Shown piece after piece: positions 22,884 to 33,352 of a DNA stretch of 64,000 nt (positions within the stretch are counted from its first letter, which is position 1; the number at the start of each line of letters is the position of its first letter). The position numbers and the translations under genes were made by a program. The stretch is from Flaccisagitta enflata (Eukaryota > Chaetognatha > Sagittoidea > Aphragmophora). The stretch lies in the NCBI GenBank assembly GCA_965153355.1, contig OZ231126.1, positions 84,878,001 to 84,942,000 on the forward strand, written 5' to 3'. The notes beneath the pieces are model-generated. The model had not been told where the DNA came from. It did no database searches and worked only from the letters and a program-made list of their open reading frames with translations.

Positions 22884-24755
22884 ATGTCTGCTCCATCGGC
22901 AACGATGGATGGCGGAGGTGTGCATGACACCTCAATTTCATCCTTGGCATCATATTTTGCGGGTTGCCAGCATGAACTCATCGTCGAGCTGCGTGAGATG
23001 CGTGCAAATGTGGTGGTTGCCCTCAACGAGGCTCAAATGGCCTTTAGGGACGTGGTAACCAACCCAGACGACGAAATGGCGGCCGCAGATTCAGACTTTG
23101 CGCGTGATAGTCTTCAAGCAATTGTATATCGCTACCTCGCTAAAACCAACGACATTTCGAAATCGGGCGAGCTTGATGGTGCATATGACTTGTGGACTTA
23201 CTCTGCAAATAGCCTGAAAACTGTGCGCAACAGATGGGCTAAGATGAAATTTTTCGCAACAGACTTGTATTCCGACAATTTCCCGACAACGGAGGAGATC
23301 CTTAAATATCGCCAACGTGCCCCTCATAAGCTGGGGGTGGGTGCGGAAGCGGTTGACAAGACATCGCAGCACATGAATTTGAATGCCCTGAATCGAGGTG
23401 GATTAGGTGGCGCGTTAGAGCAGCGGGATGTTAGGCCAACGCATCATTCCTCCATGGATGGAACAACGCAGGAGCCGGTACACGAGCAGCTCCAGCAGCG
23501 CCATCAGCAACCACCAGCGTCTCAACAGGCTCGTCAACAACATCATCAACAGCAATGTCAGGTCAAAGGTGATTGGATTGCTAGAGCTGCGAATGGTGAT
23601 GGTGAGATTGTCAGGCAGGTGAATGGAGATCATGAGCAGTCGGAAGGAGTCGGCGGTGGTTATCGACATCAGCAACCACCCCAGGAACGCCCGACAGACA
23701 CAGATTACCGTGAATCTCAGATGACACAAATCCATCGCCATCATCTCAATCCTCCTCCTCCTCCTCCTCCTCCATCTCCTTTAACGCGGCGTCAAACGGG
23801 TGCTCAAGCAGCTCGACAGGGCTTAGCCCATCAATCCTTGTCAGATGGCGCTTTTGAGAAATTCCTTGCAGCTTCCCATGCGGATAATTTCATTCGTTGG
23901 AGAGAAATTGGCTACAAGAATTTGGAGAAGGCACGGCCAAGAATACCGCATACATCCTTGACGCCCACAGATTACATTATTCTGAAACGGAGATTTATGG
24001 AGGCGGCAAATAATAAGGGAATTACGGAAATGGACATGCTTTTGGAGTTACCACATTGGTTTAGCGGCCCTGTAGCTGATGTCATCATGACGGCGACAAT
24101 TGGTGTGACAGCAGAGACTGCCGCCTTTGAATTGGAGAAGTGTTTTGAACGGATGGACATGATATTCCAAGGGGAATTAAGCATGGTGGGCGCGCTGCTT
24201 GATGGAATCGCATCCGCTCCTCCAATCGCAACACATGATTACAAGGCCCATTTTCTCCTATATGCGGAATTGTTGAAGGCTGAAAAGATTGCGAGGGTGT
24301 GTGGAGAGGAAGAGATGTGTCATAGAGAAAACAGAATTCGTGACATTCTTAATAACCGGATCCCTCATCTCGCTGACAAATTTTGGACAGAGGATTTTGA
24401 ATCAAAACAAGATGGCCGGGGAGATTATAACTACCATAATTTGGTAGAGTTGGTGTCACGATGGGCAATTATCAAAAGATATCAGGCGCCGCCCGAAGAA
24501 GATTCCACCATACACGACCAACAGCGGCCAGATGGACTCTGCGAGATTTGTAGCCATCCTCATGCGACGTCTCAATGCCCCATTTTAATGGATGTCTCTG
24601 TCGATTCAAGGGTGGACATTTTGTCAAAGCGCGAACTTTGTTACCATTGCCTAGAGAAGGGACATACTGCCAAATACTGCAACAACAAACCCACGTGTCA
24701 AATGTGCGGCCGAGTTCATGCAACAATCCTCCACGGCCGTAATTTTAATCAATGA
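22884..24755 (+). CDS. gag: Gag polyprotein of BEL/Pao-type retrotransposon
   Basis: This would form the virus-like particle and bind element RNA in the cytoplasm. The intact frame has 623 codons; I start at the first in-frame ATG (A at -3). Visible parts: an N-terminal helical region (about 1-190), a Gln/His/Pro-rich linker (about 200-305, with a run of eight or so Pro), a capsid-like region (about 325-520, with LLELPHWFSGPVADVI and an FELEKCFERMD segment resembling BEL/Pao gag), then three zinc knuckles: C-x2-C-x3-H-x4-C (from about 553), C-x2-C-x4-H-x4-C (CYHCLEKGHTAKYC, about 586-599) and C-x2-C-x3-H-x4-H (from about 605). The last two, with the RVDILSKRELC lead-in, are characteristic of BEL/Pao gag C-termini. 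The ORF has no stops or frameshifts. It ends at TGA overlapping the ATG of a short downstream frame, with no protease or pol fused to it. Confidence 0.88.
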   Translation: MSAPSATMDGGGVHDTSISSLASYFAGCQHELIVELREMRANVVVALNEAQMAFRDVVTNPDDEMAAADSDFARDSLQAIVYRYLAKTNDISKSGELDGAYDLWTYSANSLKTVRNRWAKMKFFATDLYSDNFPTTEEILKYRQRAPHKLGVGAEAVDKTSQHMNLNALNRGGLGGALEQRDVRPTHHSSMDGTTQEPVHEQLQQRHQQPPASQQARQQHHQQQCQVKGDWIARAANGDGEIVRQVNGDHEQSEGVGGGYRHQQPPQERPTDTDYRESQMTQIHRHHLNPPPPPPPPSPLTRRQTGAQAARQGLAHQSLSDGAFEKFLAASHADNFIRWREIGYKNLEKARPRIPHTSLTPTDYIILKRRFMEAANNKGITEMDMLLELPHWFSGPVADVIMTATIGVTAETAAFELEKCFERMDMIFQGELSMVGALLDGIASAPPIATHDYKAHFLLYAELLKAEKIARVCGEEEMCHRENRIRDILNNRIPHLADKFWTEDFESKQDGRGDYNYHNLVELVSRWAIIKRYQAPPEEDSTIHDQQRPDGLCEICSHPHATSQCPILMDVSVDSRVDILSKRELCYHCLEKGHTAKYCNNKPTCQMCGRVHATILHGRNFNQ

Positions 24756-25159
24756 TTCACTCCGACCATCCATTCTGTCCTCTTCTTTGCCTCATTTCCG
24801 CTCGTGCGCCCTCCATGTCCTACAAGTCACGTGATTGCGAACAGACGCGTCCCCAGCCTCTGGGTGGTCCTTCATTTGTCCGGTGGAGTGGCCCTAGACA
24901 GCTGGATTTGGCGATGGGATGCATTCAAATGCGTTCCATATCAACACTTCTAAAACGGATAAGTTTAATTGAAAGAGTGATTGACATTGATGATTGCTTG
25001 ACTATGATTATACTGCGTCAATTCGCTTCAATGCATATCCCTTTCTTTTCCCGCCCCTTATCTGTTTGGTGTTTTGATAACGTTTTTTCGTCCTCTGTTT
25101 GTGTGTTTTCTTTATATTCACCCTACAGTAGCTTCCGGACGTTTTTCTCAATTGCTTGA
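24752..25159 (+). CDS. Short downstream ORF overlapping gag stop (ATGA), unknown
   Basis: A 135-codon frame begins with the ATG of an ATGA overlap with the gag TGA. I recognise no protease (no D[ST]G), reverse transcriptase or integrase motif in it. It may be a chance frame or the remnant of a deleted pol start. The overlap is the layout used for coupled termination-reinitiation, but nothing proves translation. Confidence 0.25.
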   Translation: MIHSDHPFCPLLCLISARAPSMSYKSRDCEQTRPQPLGGPSFVRWSGPRQLDLAMGCIQMRSISTLLKRISLIERVIDIDDCLTMIILRQFASMHIPFFSRPLSVWCFDNVFSSSVCVFSLYSPYSSFRTFFSIA

Positions 25160-27134
25160 GCGCGGGCGTGATCACTTCCGGCCCACGCAGGAAGAAAGAT
25201 GGCGGCGCTCGTCGTCTCGATTCGTTTCCAAGATGGCGCCGATCTATCTCCCTTCCTCCGTCTTCTCCTCCTCCTCACCCATTGGCTACGTCTCTCTACT
25301 TTCGATGGGAGTAAAGAAGAAGAGGAATCTCCGAAAGTCGATTTCCGCGCTTTTCCTCGTCGTTTTAGGTGATGGGCCCTATTCTGTTTGATGTAGGGTG
25401 TGTGTGTGTTTGTTCTCTCTCGTTCTTTTTCTCGTTCAGTTTTGTTCGCGTCTTATTCTCTCTCGTTCTCTTTCTTTTCTCTTTTTCGTTCTTTTTCTCG
25501 TTCTCTTTCTTGTTCTCCTTCTTGTTCTCTTTCTTGTTCTCTTTCTTATTCTCTTTCTCGTTCTCTTTTCTCTTTCCTTTTCTTTCTTGTTCCGTTCTCT
25601 TTCTCGTTCTCTTTCTTATTCTCTCCCTCGTTCTCTTTTCGTTCTCTCTCGTTTTTATCCCTTTCCCGTGTTTCGTTTTCTCTCTTTTCTTTGTCGTCCT
25701 TTTTGTTTTCCTGCTTGTTTACTTCCCTTTCTCTCTTTCGTTCGTTTATCTGTTCCTGTTTTTTTTGTTTTTTCTTTTTTCTGGGCCCGACTCTTTCTCC
25801 CTTGTTGGCGCTCGTTCCCCCCCCCTCTCCCGTTTCCTCTTTCCGTCTCTTTTCCTTTTTCTCTTTTCCATGTTTTACGCCTTGCGTTTTTAGGGGGTTT
25901 GATCTCATGTTTGGGTTATCACCAATTGATAATTATCATTGGATTTCATTGTCGTTTTGCGTATCGCGTTTTTATTATGCAATTATCGTTATTGTTTTGC
26001 GTTTTGCGTTTTATCCTGTGTTAACGTGTCATTCACGTTTATTTTGGTTCTGATTATTTATTTTAGGTGTAATGTTTTTACTGTCATTGCTGCTTTTTAA
26101 ACTCTTGTGTTTCTGGTCACGTTCCCATGTCTGGAAACACCACAAGGCCCCAAACCCCCCTTCCCCCCCCCCCCCGTCCCCCTACCCCTCTTTAACTAGG
26201 TAAATGCTCCTCAACGCCGGCTCTCTCGTGTCTCGTCTTTGTAGCCATGGTGGAATTGACTCTTTCGTGCGGGCGATCAAGTCAATTGTCAATATGGCGG
26301 CGGCCCTTGTCTGCGCAATGATCCCTATATCTCAACAAAAGAAACCTCATCTACATGCGAGTGATTATTCTCCCGGACAGCATCGTGGTTGGGGCAGTGA
26401 CGTGTTTGTTGAGTGGGGGGAGTTTTTCAAGGGAGAAATAGAGAAAGGCGGGCGTTTAATTGCCCTTTATTGAGTCCCATCCCCTCCTGTCTTGTTGGGT
26501 GGTTCCGTTAGATGGGTTACCCTTTCACCCTTGGTATGGATGTTACTTTTTGGGTATGTTTCGGGCCTCCTTGGTCATTAGTTGTTGGTCATATCCCTCA
26601 AGTTGGTCCACTAGGGGTGGGTATCCCTTCTTTTCCTTTCTCTGCCTGGTGGTGGCGCTTCAAAGCCCCAAGGCGCCATTTAAGCTGCATTTATCCATCG
26701 GCGGCAACGTTGGTAGGAAAACAAAGCTGGAACCGCTGCCTGGGGTTGCAGTGCCCCCAAGTGCGGGAATTGGGTGCTTACCCTGTAGACGGTGGGTAGA
26801 GGGTCTTAATGGGGGCAGAGGGAGCGTATTATTGACCTTAATTGTTTGAATTTTGCTATTTTTAGCTGTAGTTTTGTCGCCGATTTTGTCCTTTGGGTAG
26901 CATGGTCGGGTAAGGGGACGGGAAGGGGGTGTTTGTATATTGAGCAAGCTGCGAAGCAGTAGCACCCTTCGTCCCCAGGGGGGAATGCGCGGGTGGTGTA
27001 TGCTGGCTCGTTTGTGTGTCCCCATCCTTATCCGACCCCCCCCTCTTTTTTTTTTTATTTTTTTTTGTGTTACCCTAAAATTTTTGCCCCCCTCTCGAAA
27101 CTATTTTAGAAATTTATTTTAATTAAAATAAATT
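25160..27134 (+). other. Long non-coding 3' region of the retrotransposon
   Basis: No pol. It holds two AAGATGGCGSC motifs (25196-25206, 25230-25240), a TTCTCTTTCTCGTTCTC tract (about 25420-25870) whose Ser/Phe/Leu ORFs are compositional, a C-run at 26159-26176, and GC-richer unique sequence (26180-26950). It probably replaces the pol region of a parental element or is captured DNA. Confidence 0.6.
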
Positions 27135-27141
27135 GGGGGGA
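27135..27141 (+). promoter_or_regulatory. Polypurine tract
   Basis: GGGGGGA immediately before the 3' LTR (one T intervenes), the expected place for plus-strand priming. Confidence 0.7.
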
Positions 27142-27142
27142 T

Positions 27143-27621
27143 TGTGGAAAATGTGTCTTTTGTTGACCTTAGCGATGCCATTTTTTGTCACATTGCCCTT
27201 TTGTGTCGCTTCCATAGCTGTACGGAGTTAGATTTTATTCTCTGTCGCTCCTTCATCCTGAAAATTTGCGTGTTTTTTACATTTTTTTGATTGGCATTTT
27301 TACCGTCATCGCGTCATTTTTATCGTTTATCGTTTTATTGTTTTATCGTTTTATCTCGATCTGTACACTAATTTTTTCTCTCTTTTTGTTCCATTTAGTG
27401 TCTTTTTTGAGAGATGTGGTGGCAAACTGTCCGTTAATAGATTTTACTCCACAAAAATAGACATATCGGCGGCTATGTAGAATTACGACGGGCTTTATCA
27501 TTTCATCCACACCTCAATATGCAAATTAGACAAAATAAGGACATGTTCACGCTCAGCTAAATAGACATGCGAATCGTTAAAAGCGTGAACCGACGGCAAG
27601 AAACTATGCCGTAATTTCACA
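27143..27621 (+). repeat. 3' LTR (479 bp)
   Basis: Same as the 5' LTR except A at 27414. Followed at once by the AGGGT target duplication. Confidence 0.95.
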
Positions 27622-27671
27622 AGGGTTATGGGCAAGATCCACGCAATGTCCAGAATGGCGCAACTCAAGAG

Positions 27672-30120
27672 ATGCGAGGACGCATCTAAAAATGATCAGG
27701 AGTGCTTGGTGAGTGATTGGATATGGATAAGCGGGATTCTTGAGGTAGGGTATAAGGACATACATGCGGACATATAGATGGACAGACCCTCTTATAGAGA
27801 TGCGAGGACACATCTATAAATGATCAGGGGTGGTTGGTGAGTGATTGGAGATGGTTAAGTGGGATTTTTTAGGTTTGGTTAGTGGACATACATACATACA
27901 TACGGATGGACAGACCCTCTTATAGAGCTGTGAGAACGCATCTAAAAATGATCAGGGGTGGTTGGTAAGTGATTGGAGATGGATAAGCGGGACTTTTGAG
28001 GTAGGGTTAATGGACATACATACATATGGACATACAGACAGACAGACCCTCTTATAGAGATGCAAGGACGCATCTAACAGGGTGAGCAAAAAATTTTGCA
28101 CAACTCTGATAAAGCATGGAAAAATATTGCAATGCAGGGCAAATATCATTATGACATGAATCAATTACTTTATTTTGGTAATTTAGAATACTAATGAGCC
28201 ATTACTGGTGGCTATAGGCTAAAGATGAGGTCTGGAAAATGAATTATCATGATGATCACATGCACTTCATGTGTCATGATTTTGACTGTTACCTTGATCA
28301 AGAGGCATCGGTTTTTCTTCATTTTGTCAGACAATTCTGATCCCGCTGACCCAATCATCAGTTGGTATGACTATCTGACATCAAGGTAACATGTCTTTTA
28401 TGACAATGTCTAGCAGGGGACGCCACGCATGCCAAAAACACTAGATTAAATGGAGATTCCATTTTTTTAAGATAGGCCGGTAAAATTCTTGCAAAATCTG
28501 ACTATCCGGTTCAACTTTGATGCATTCTGATGGGAACAGCAATTGGAAAAATGAATGACGGCCCATACTACTGTGCAATAGAACTAGTTGTGGGGCTATG
28601 ATCCAAATTTCACTTTTTCAAGACACCTGAAAATGCTGTTCCTGTACTCATATGTTTGTGCAAAATTTTTTGCTCACCCTGTTAAAAATGATCAGGGGTC
28701 GTTGGTGAGTGATTGGAGATGGATAAGCGGGATTTTTGAGGTAGGGTTAAGGGACATACATACATACAGACGTAACCTCTCATAGAAATGCGAGGATGCG
28801 TCTAAAAATGATCGGGGGTGGTTGGTGAGCGATTGGAGATGGATAGGCGGGATTTTTGAGGTAGGGTTAAGGGACCTATATACATGCAGACATACCCTCT
28901 TATAGAAATGCGAGGACGCGTCTAAAAATGATCAGGGGTGGTTGGTGAGCGATTGGAGATGGATCAGCGGGACTTTTGAGGTAGGGTTTACGGACATACA
29001 TACATACAGACATACGGACAGACAGACCCTCTTATAGAGATGCGAGGATGCATCTAAAAATGATCAGGGGTGGTTGGTGAGTGATTGGAGATGTATAAGC
29101 GGGACTTTTGAAGTAGGGTTAATGGACATACATACATACAGATATACGGACGGACAGACCCTCTTAAAGAGATGCGAGGACGCATCTAAAAATGATCAGG
29201 GGTGGTTGGTGAGTGATTGGAGATGGATACGAGGAATTTTTGAGGTAGGGTTAACGGACATACATACATACGGACATATGAATGGACAGACCCTCTTATA
29301 GAGATGCGAGGACGCATCTAAAGATGATCAGGGGTGGTTGGTGAGTGATTGGAGATGGATAAGCGGGACTTTTGAGGTAGGGTTAATGGACATACCTACA
29401 TATGGACATACAGACGGACAGACCCTCTTATAGAAATGCGAGGACGCATCTAAAAATGATCAAGGGTGGTTGGTGAGTGATTGGAGATGGATAAGAGGGA
29501 TTTTTTAGGTAGGGTTAATGGACATACATACATATGGACGGACAGACCCTCTTATAGAGATGCGAGGACACATCTAAAAATGATCAGGGGTGGTTGGTAA
29601 GTGATTGGAGATGGATAAGCAGGATTTTTGAGGTAGGGTTAACAGATATACATACATACGGACATACGGACAGAGACCCTCTAATGAGATGCGAGGATGC
29701 ATCTAAAAATGATCAGGGGTGGTTGGTGAGTGATTGGAGATGGATAAGCGGGATTTTTGAGGTAGGGTTAACGGACATACATACATACGGACATACAGAC
29801 GGACAGACCCTCTTATAGAGATGCGAGGACGCATCTAAAAATGATCAAGGGAGGTTGGTGAGTGATTGGAGATGGATAAGCGGTACTTTTGAGGTAGGGA
29901 CACACATAAATACATACATTAAAGGACATACATACATACGGACATACAGACGGACAGACCCTCTTATAGAGATGCGAGGATGCATCTAAAAATGATCAGG
30001 GGTGGTTGGTGAGTGATTGGAGAGGGATAAGTGGGACTTTTGAGGTAGGGTTAACGGACATACATACATACCGACATAGGGACGGACAGACCCTCTTATA
30101 GAGATGCGAGGACGCATCTG
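27672..30120. repeat. Tandem array, ~14 units of ~131 bp
   Basis: Each unit: hairpin GATGCGAGGACGCATC, TAAAAATGATCAGGGGTGG, TTGGTGAGTGATTGGAGATG, GATAAGCGGGA, TTTTGAGGTAGGG, TTAAYGGACATACATACATA, GACGGACAGACCCTCTTATA. The hairpin, CTCTTATAGAG and ACGGACAGA parts match the ends of Helentron-like elements. One unit is split by a MITE (28077-28682). The periodic ORFs across units are not genes. Confidence 0.9.
28077..28682. mobile_element. mariner-type MITE, 606 bp, TA target duplication
   Basis: Perfect inverted ends ACAGGGTGAGCAAAAAATTT and AAATTTTTTGCTCACCCTGT, flanked by TA (28075-28076, 28683-28684). Removing it with one TA restores the array consensus CATCTAAAAATGATC exactly. The CAGGGTG..CAAAA end type is typical of mariner-like elements. 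No transposase. Confidence 0.88.
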
Positions 30121-30155
30121 AAAAAGAGGCAGAGAAATCGACTGATGCGCCGTTT

Positions 30156-30486
30156 TTAGTCGCGTGCACGCGACTCTACACCTTGGTCTGTCGGTCGGTA
30201 GGTCGGTCGGTCGGTCGGTCCGTCCATCCGTCCCGTAACCCTTTTAAATTTTTGACGTTTTTTGACGGTTTTTAACATTTTCTAACATTTTTTAGCATTT
30301 TTTAACAATCTTTAACATTTTTTAACATTTTCTGACTTTTTGGGCATTTTAACATTTTTTAACATTTTTTAACATCATTTAACATTATCTAACATTTTTT
30401 AACATTTTTTCACATTTCCTGACATTTTTAACATTTTGTCTGTCATTTCCAGACGCACGCGACTGTTGCCCTCTTGGGCTTGTTTA
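30156..30486 (-). mobile_element. Helentron-like type B long form (AACATTTTT core)
   Basis: Hairpin GTCGCGTGCACGCGAC, GGTCGGTCGGTCGGTC, degenerate TTTTTAACA repeats, and end CAGACGCACGCGACTGTTGC plus CTTGGGCTTGTT. Sister of 13366-13737 with different repeat number. Confidence 0.7.
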
Positions 30487-30751
30487 TTTCGTGCTTGTTA
30501 CTCGGATTTTAAAGACACTTTTCTAGAATTATTGACAACGTCTTTTTTCTCGTAATTTTGTCAGTCTATATAGAAAATAAATTTGTATGGCTTTAAGTGT
30601 ATATGATAGAAAATCGTTGAAATGAAAGTTTCCGAGAAGTATGTTGTTACAGTATGTACATAACAGACGTCACATATGCAAATGTCTAAATTATGAAGAT
30701 AGATCATCTCCACCGTATGAGTAATGGTGGCGACAAAGATTGACATCTTAA

Positions 30752-31066
30752 AAATCAGGGGTGTATATAATTCAGTCGCTTTTGATTTCCCCCCCCCCGC
30801 CTTTGATTTTCTTCCCCGCGACGCGTAACATTGCGTTACAAAATCTATGATTTGCTTACTTTTAAACCAATAAAACAGTGTATTTCGGGTTTAAATTGTT
30901 TTTTACCAATCAGGTTTTATAATTTGGTACTGTTAAAAGTTATATTTTCCCCAAATTTCCTTTTTTTCTCTTTTCCCCCTTCCTTTCCCTTCCCCATCTC
31001 TGAACCCTTTGATTTCCCCCCCCCCGCCGGGGGGGGGGGGGAGAAACTCAATTATATACAGACCTA
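30752..31066. mobile_element. Family M TIR element
   Basis: Left CAGGGGTGTATATAATTCAG and the inverted right GAGAAACTCAATTATATACA match with few changes. CCCCCC tracts lie inside both ends. Copies at 18298 and 20331. Confidence 0.55.
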
Positions 31067-31162
31067 TTAAAGGGGTTTTCGCATTGAGTTTATGATTAGG
31101 ATATTATCTAGATATTCCCTATGTAATATCTTGATAATTTTCCCAATGCGAAAACCCCTTAA
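31067..31162. mobile_element. Small palindromic MITE at TTAA
   Basis: TTAAAGGGGTTTTCGCATTG at the left and CAATGCGAAAACCCCTTAAA at the right are inverted. A TTAA at each end hints at a piggyBac-type target, but one base of the alignment is ambiguous. Confidence 0.55.
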
Positions 31163-32272
31163 AGATGTAACTGCTTTGACTAGCACAAAGCGAAATAAAC
31201 GTTCTTAGTTCTTATTAGAGAAATAGATGCAAGAATATCTGAGCTGATTAATGAATTATCATATAAGAACGCCGTAAGCAAGCGGGAACTGCACTGTTGT
31301 CGTTTATGAACATTGCTTTGTTGTTTTTACTAGAGAGCCTTTTTCGTTTTTGTCTTGATATCGTTCTGAGTCTTCGGGCTATTTACCGAAGAACAAGATT
31401 TGGGCCATCTCTATCCTTAATCTCTCTTAATCAAAAAGCGTTTATTCATCTTACGCTTTTCATGCATCCTCGCTGATCTTTACGATGTCGATTCTGTTCG
31501 TTGGTCGGTCGGTTGGTCTGTCTGTTGGTCCGTCCCAGAAACGTTAAAACCGTCCATTTTTGTGACTTTCTTCGTGTCTGTAACCTCAAATGTCTCCCAT
31601 GTTCATTCTCATAATTTCATTCATTCATTCATTCATTCATTCATTCATTCATTCATTCATTCATTCATTCATTCATTCTTTCATTCATTCATTCATTCAT
31701 TCATTCATTCATTCATTCATTCATTCATTTATTCATTCATATGACCCTTCATTGAAAACATTAAATCATTAAGAAGCTCATTCATCAAAAGCGTTCGTAT
31801 ATTCATTCTTGGTCAGCGAGGCGCACATAAGGTTGGGGGATCAGTGATTCACCGCCGAAAAAACGGTGCAGTGATTGCCAATTTTCACTGATTCGGTGAT
31901 TTGGATTTTCGGTTTTTCACCGTTTTTCTCTTCCATCCCCATGCTGCTTTTTGCATCACATTTTTCCGCCATCATGCAGAAGGAAATGTGCATATGCTGG
32001 GACAATATTTCCGATTTTCACAAAAAAATCCCACATAAATCCCTGATTCAGTGGTCACTATAGTAACATGAAACAGTACCTCATCGAGTTTCACTCAGCT
32101 ACAGGAGGGCGTGTCCTTTGGGAGGTCTGCCTGTCTGGAAGGCTAAAATTTAGGAGACCCTAAATTGACCAGAAAAGTGATTTTCAGCATTACTGCCCTG
32201 CCATGCCACAATAAAGCCCCTTTCCACTCCTGCCCATCTACGTTACTGCCCCTGCCCACCTGTAAACGACTA

Positions 32273-32677
32273 CAGAAGGAACCATTATGAGAGTTGTGGA
32301 GGGACCAAATGTTTTAGCACCCCCCCTAGAAGCCCAAGCTATTGATTCTTTTCCTCTAGTCTAGGTAGCGGTTTATACGTTTGGTGAAAACAATTTTTTT
32401 TATCCAGGCTTTTATTGAGATTTCCTCAAGAATTTCCCTAATTGACCTTCTTACACTAAAATTTTTGGTTTTTTTTTAAGCTCTAGAAATGGGAAAAATA
32501 TAAGATTTGAAAGGCTTTCAGTGGAATTTCAAAAATTACTTTGGTGAAAGAATTTATAATCATCTAAGGTATAGACCACTACTTAATATAAAGCAGTATA
32601 GAATAAGCAGCAGTGTGAGCTATAAGGGGGGCGCTTCAACTTTGGTCCCTCCACACCTCTTGTAATGGTTCCTTCTG
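32273..32677. mobile_element. TIR MITE, 405 bp, nested in the hAT-like element
   Basis: CAGAAGGAACCATTATGAGA (left) and the inverted right TCTTGTAATGGTTCCTTCTG match; similarity continues through GTGGAGGGACCAAA. It sits in a Helentron-like far end (CACCTGTAAACGAC before, AGGCCATGTATCCGG after). The target duplication is not clear. Confidence 0.65.
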
Positions 32678-32849
32678 CACTTATAGGCCATGTATCCGGA
32701 GTAATGCCAACACTGTTCAAAGTTTGTGATGCATGCATAGTTCTTATTCATTTTTATTATTTCTACTGTTTCTATTTGTCGTGCACTTCCATTCTGTCAA
32801 TTCCGTTATCTTCAATGGGAAAAACAAACAAGAACGTGACAGATTGAAG

Positions 32850-32945
32850 ACTAAAAGGGAGAAAGAAAACGAAAAAGAAAAGAAAAAGAAGAAAAAAAAA
32901 GAAGAGTGAGAGAGGGGGGGAGAGGGAGAGAGGGAGAGAGAGAGG
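32850..32945. repeat. Purine-rich GAAAAAG/GAGAG tract
   Basis: Low-complexity sequence with (GA)n at its right end. Confidence 0.7.
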
Positions 32946-33130
32946 CAGACTAATTGACATCAAGAAACAGTTCAAGAGACATACAGTGTATACACAAAGA
33001 CAATTATGAGAAAAAAATTGTTTTCATCATTAGACCATGGCGTCAGAGTGTCTGGGAACAGGCTAAAGGATTGTGCACACTTTGTTGATCAGTTTTAGCT
33101 AGCAATTGATGGGGGATGCTGCAGGATAAC

Positions 33131-33352
33131 AAGTGACGCGGGGGACACAATATCATTGTGAATGGGTGGGCAGGGGCATGCAAGCCCCATTCATACCCTG
33201 TCCCACCCCATGCTTACTCACAGTACTCACACACAATAACATTCACAACTGTATCATCATAAATGGACATTTTCACATTTTTAACACAAACATGACCAAT
33301 GGACCAAAGGACCGACATAGCCTCTTGTAGAAGTGCGTGTCCGCAACTAAAA
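33131..33352 (+). mobile_element. Helentron-like type A prime, nested in the hAT-like element
   Basis: AAGTGACGCGGGGGACACAA..GGGTGGGCAGGGGCATGCAA start, GACCAATGGACC, and AGCCTCTTGTAGAAGTGCGT plus GTCCGCAACTAAAAA end. The hairpin has one changed base. Confidence 0.6.

Larger units (their letters stand above)
21960..27626 (+). mobile_element. Young gag-only BEL/Pao-type LTR retrotransposon with target duplication
   Basis: LTRs (21965-22443, 27143-27621) bound an internal region with one gag gene. A perfect 5-bp duplication AGGGT flanks it (21960-21964, 27622-27626), and the LTRs differ at one of 479 positions, so insertion is recent. A polypurine GGGGGGA (27135-27141) lies just before the 3' LTR. 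Known BEL/Pao elements encode protease, reverse transcriptase, RNase H and integrase after gag. Here 2.4 kb follows gag with no such ORF, so it must borrow a pol. This is comparable in concept to plant TR-GAG elements. Family assignment rests on the gag zinc-knuckle pattern. Confidence 0.88.

Noticed and set aside
25369-26053. Three overlapping ~170-220-residue ORFs rich in Phe, Ser and Leu
   Set aside because: Low-complexity TTCTC-type tract open in all plus frames; no motif, no support as pol or env.
21965-27621. Endogenous virus with an env gene
   Set aside because: No env-like ORF with signal peptide, cleavage site or membrane anchor; only gag is present.
29074-29818. Periodic ORFs in the 131-bp array
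   Set aside because: Open only because several units keep frame; other units contain stops and frame changes.
27672-30120. CRISPR-like array
   Set aside because: Repeats are ~131 bp and contiguous without unique spacers, and the window is animal DNA.
31562-31772. His/Ser/Phe/Ile repeat ORFs over (CATT)n (also 60723-61166)
   Set aside because: Tetranucleotide repeats are open in all frames.
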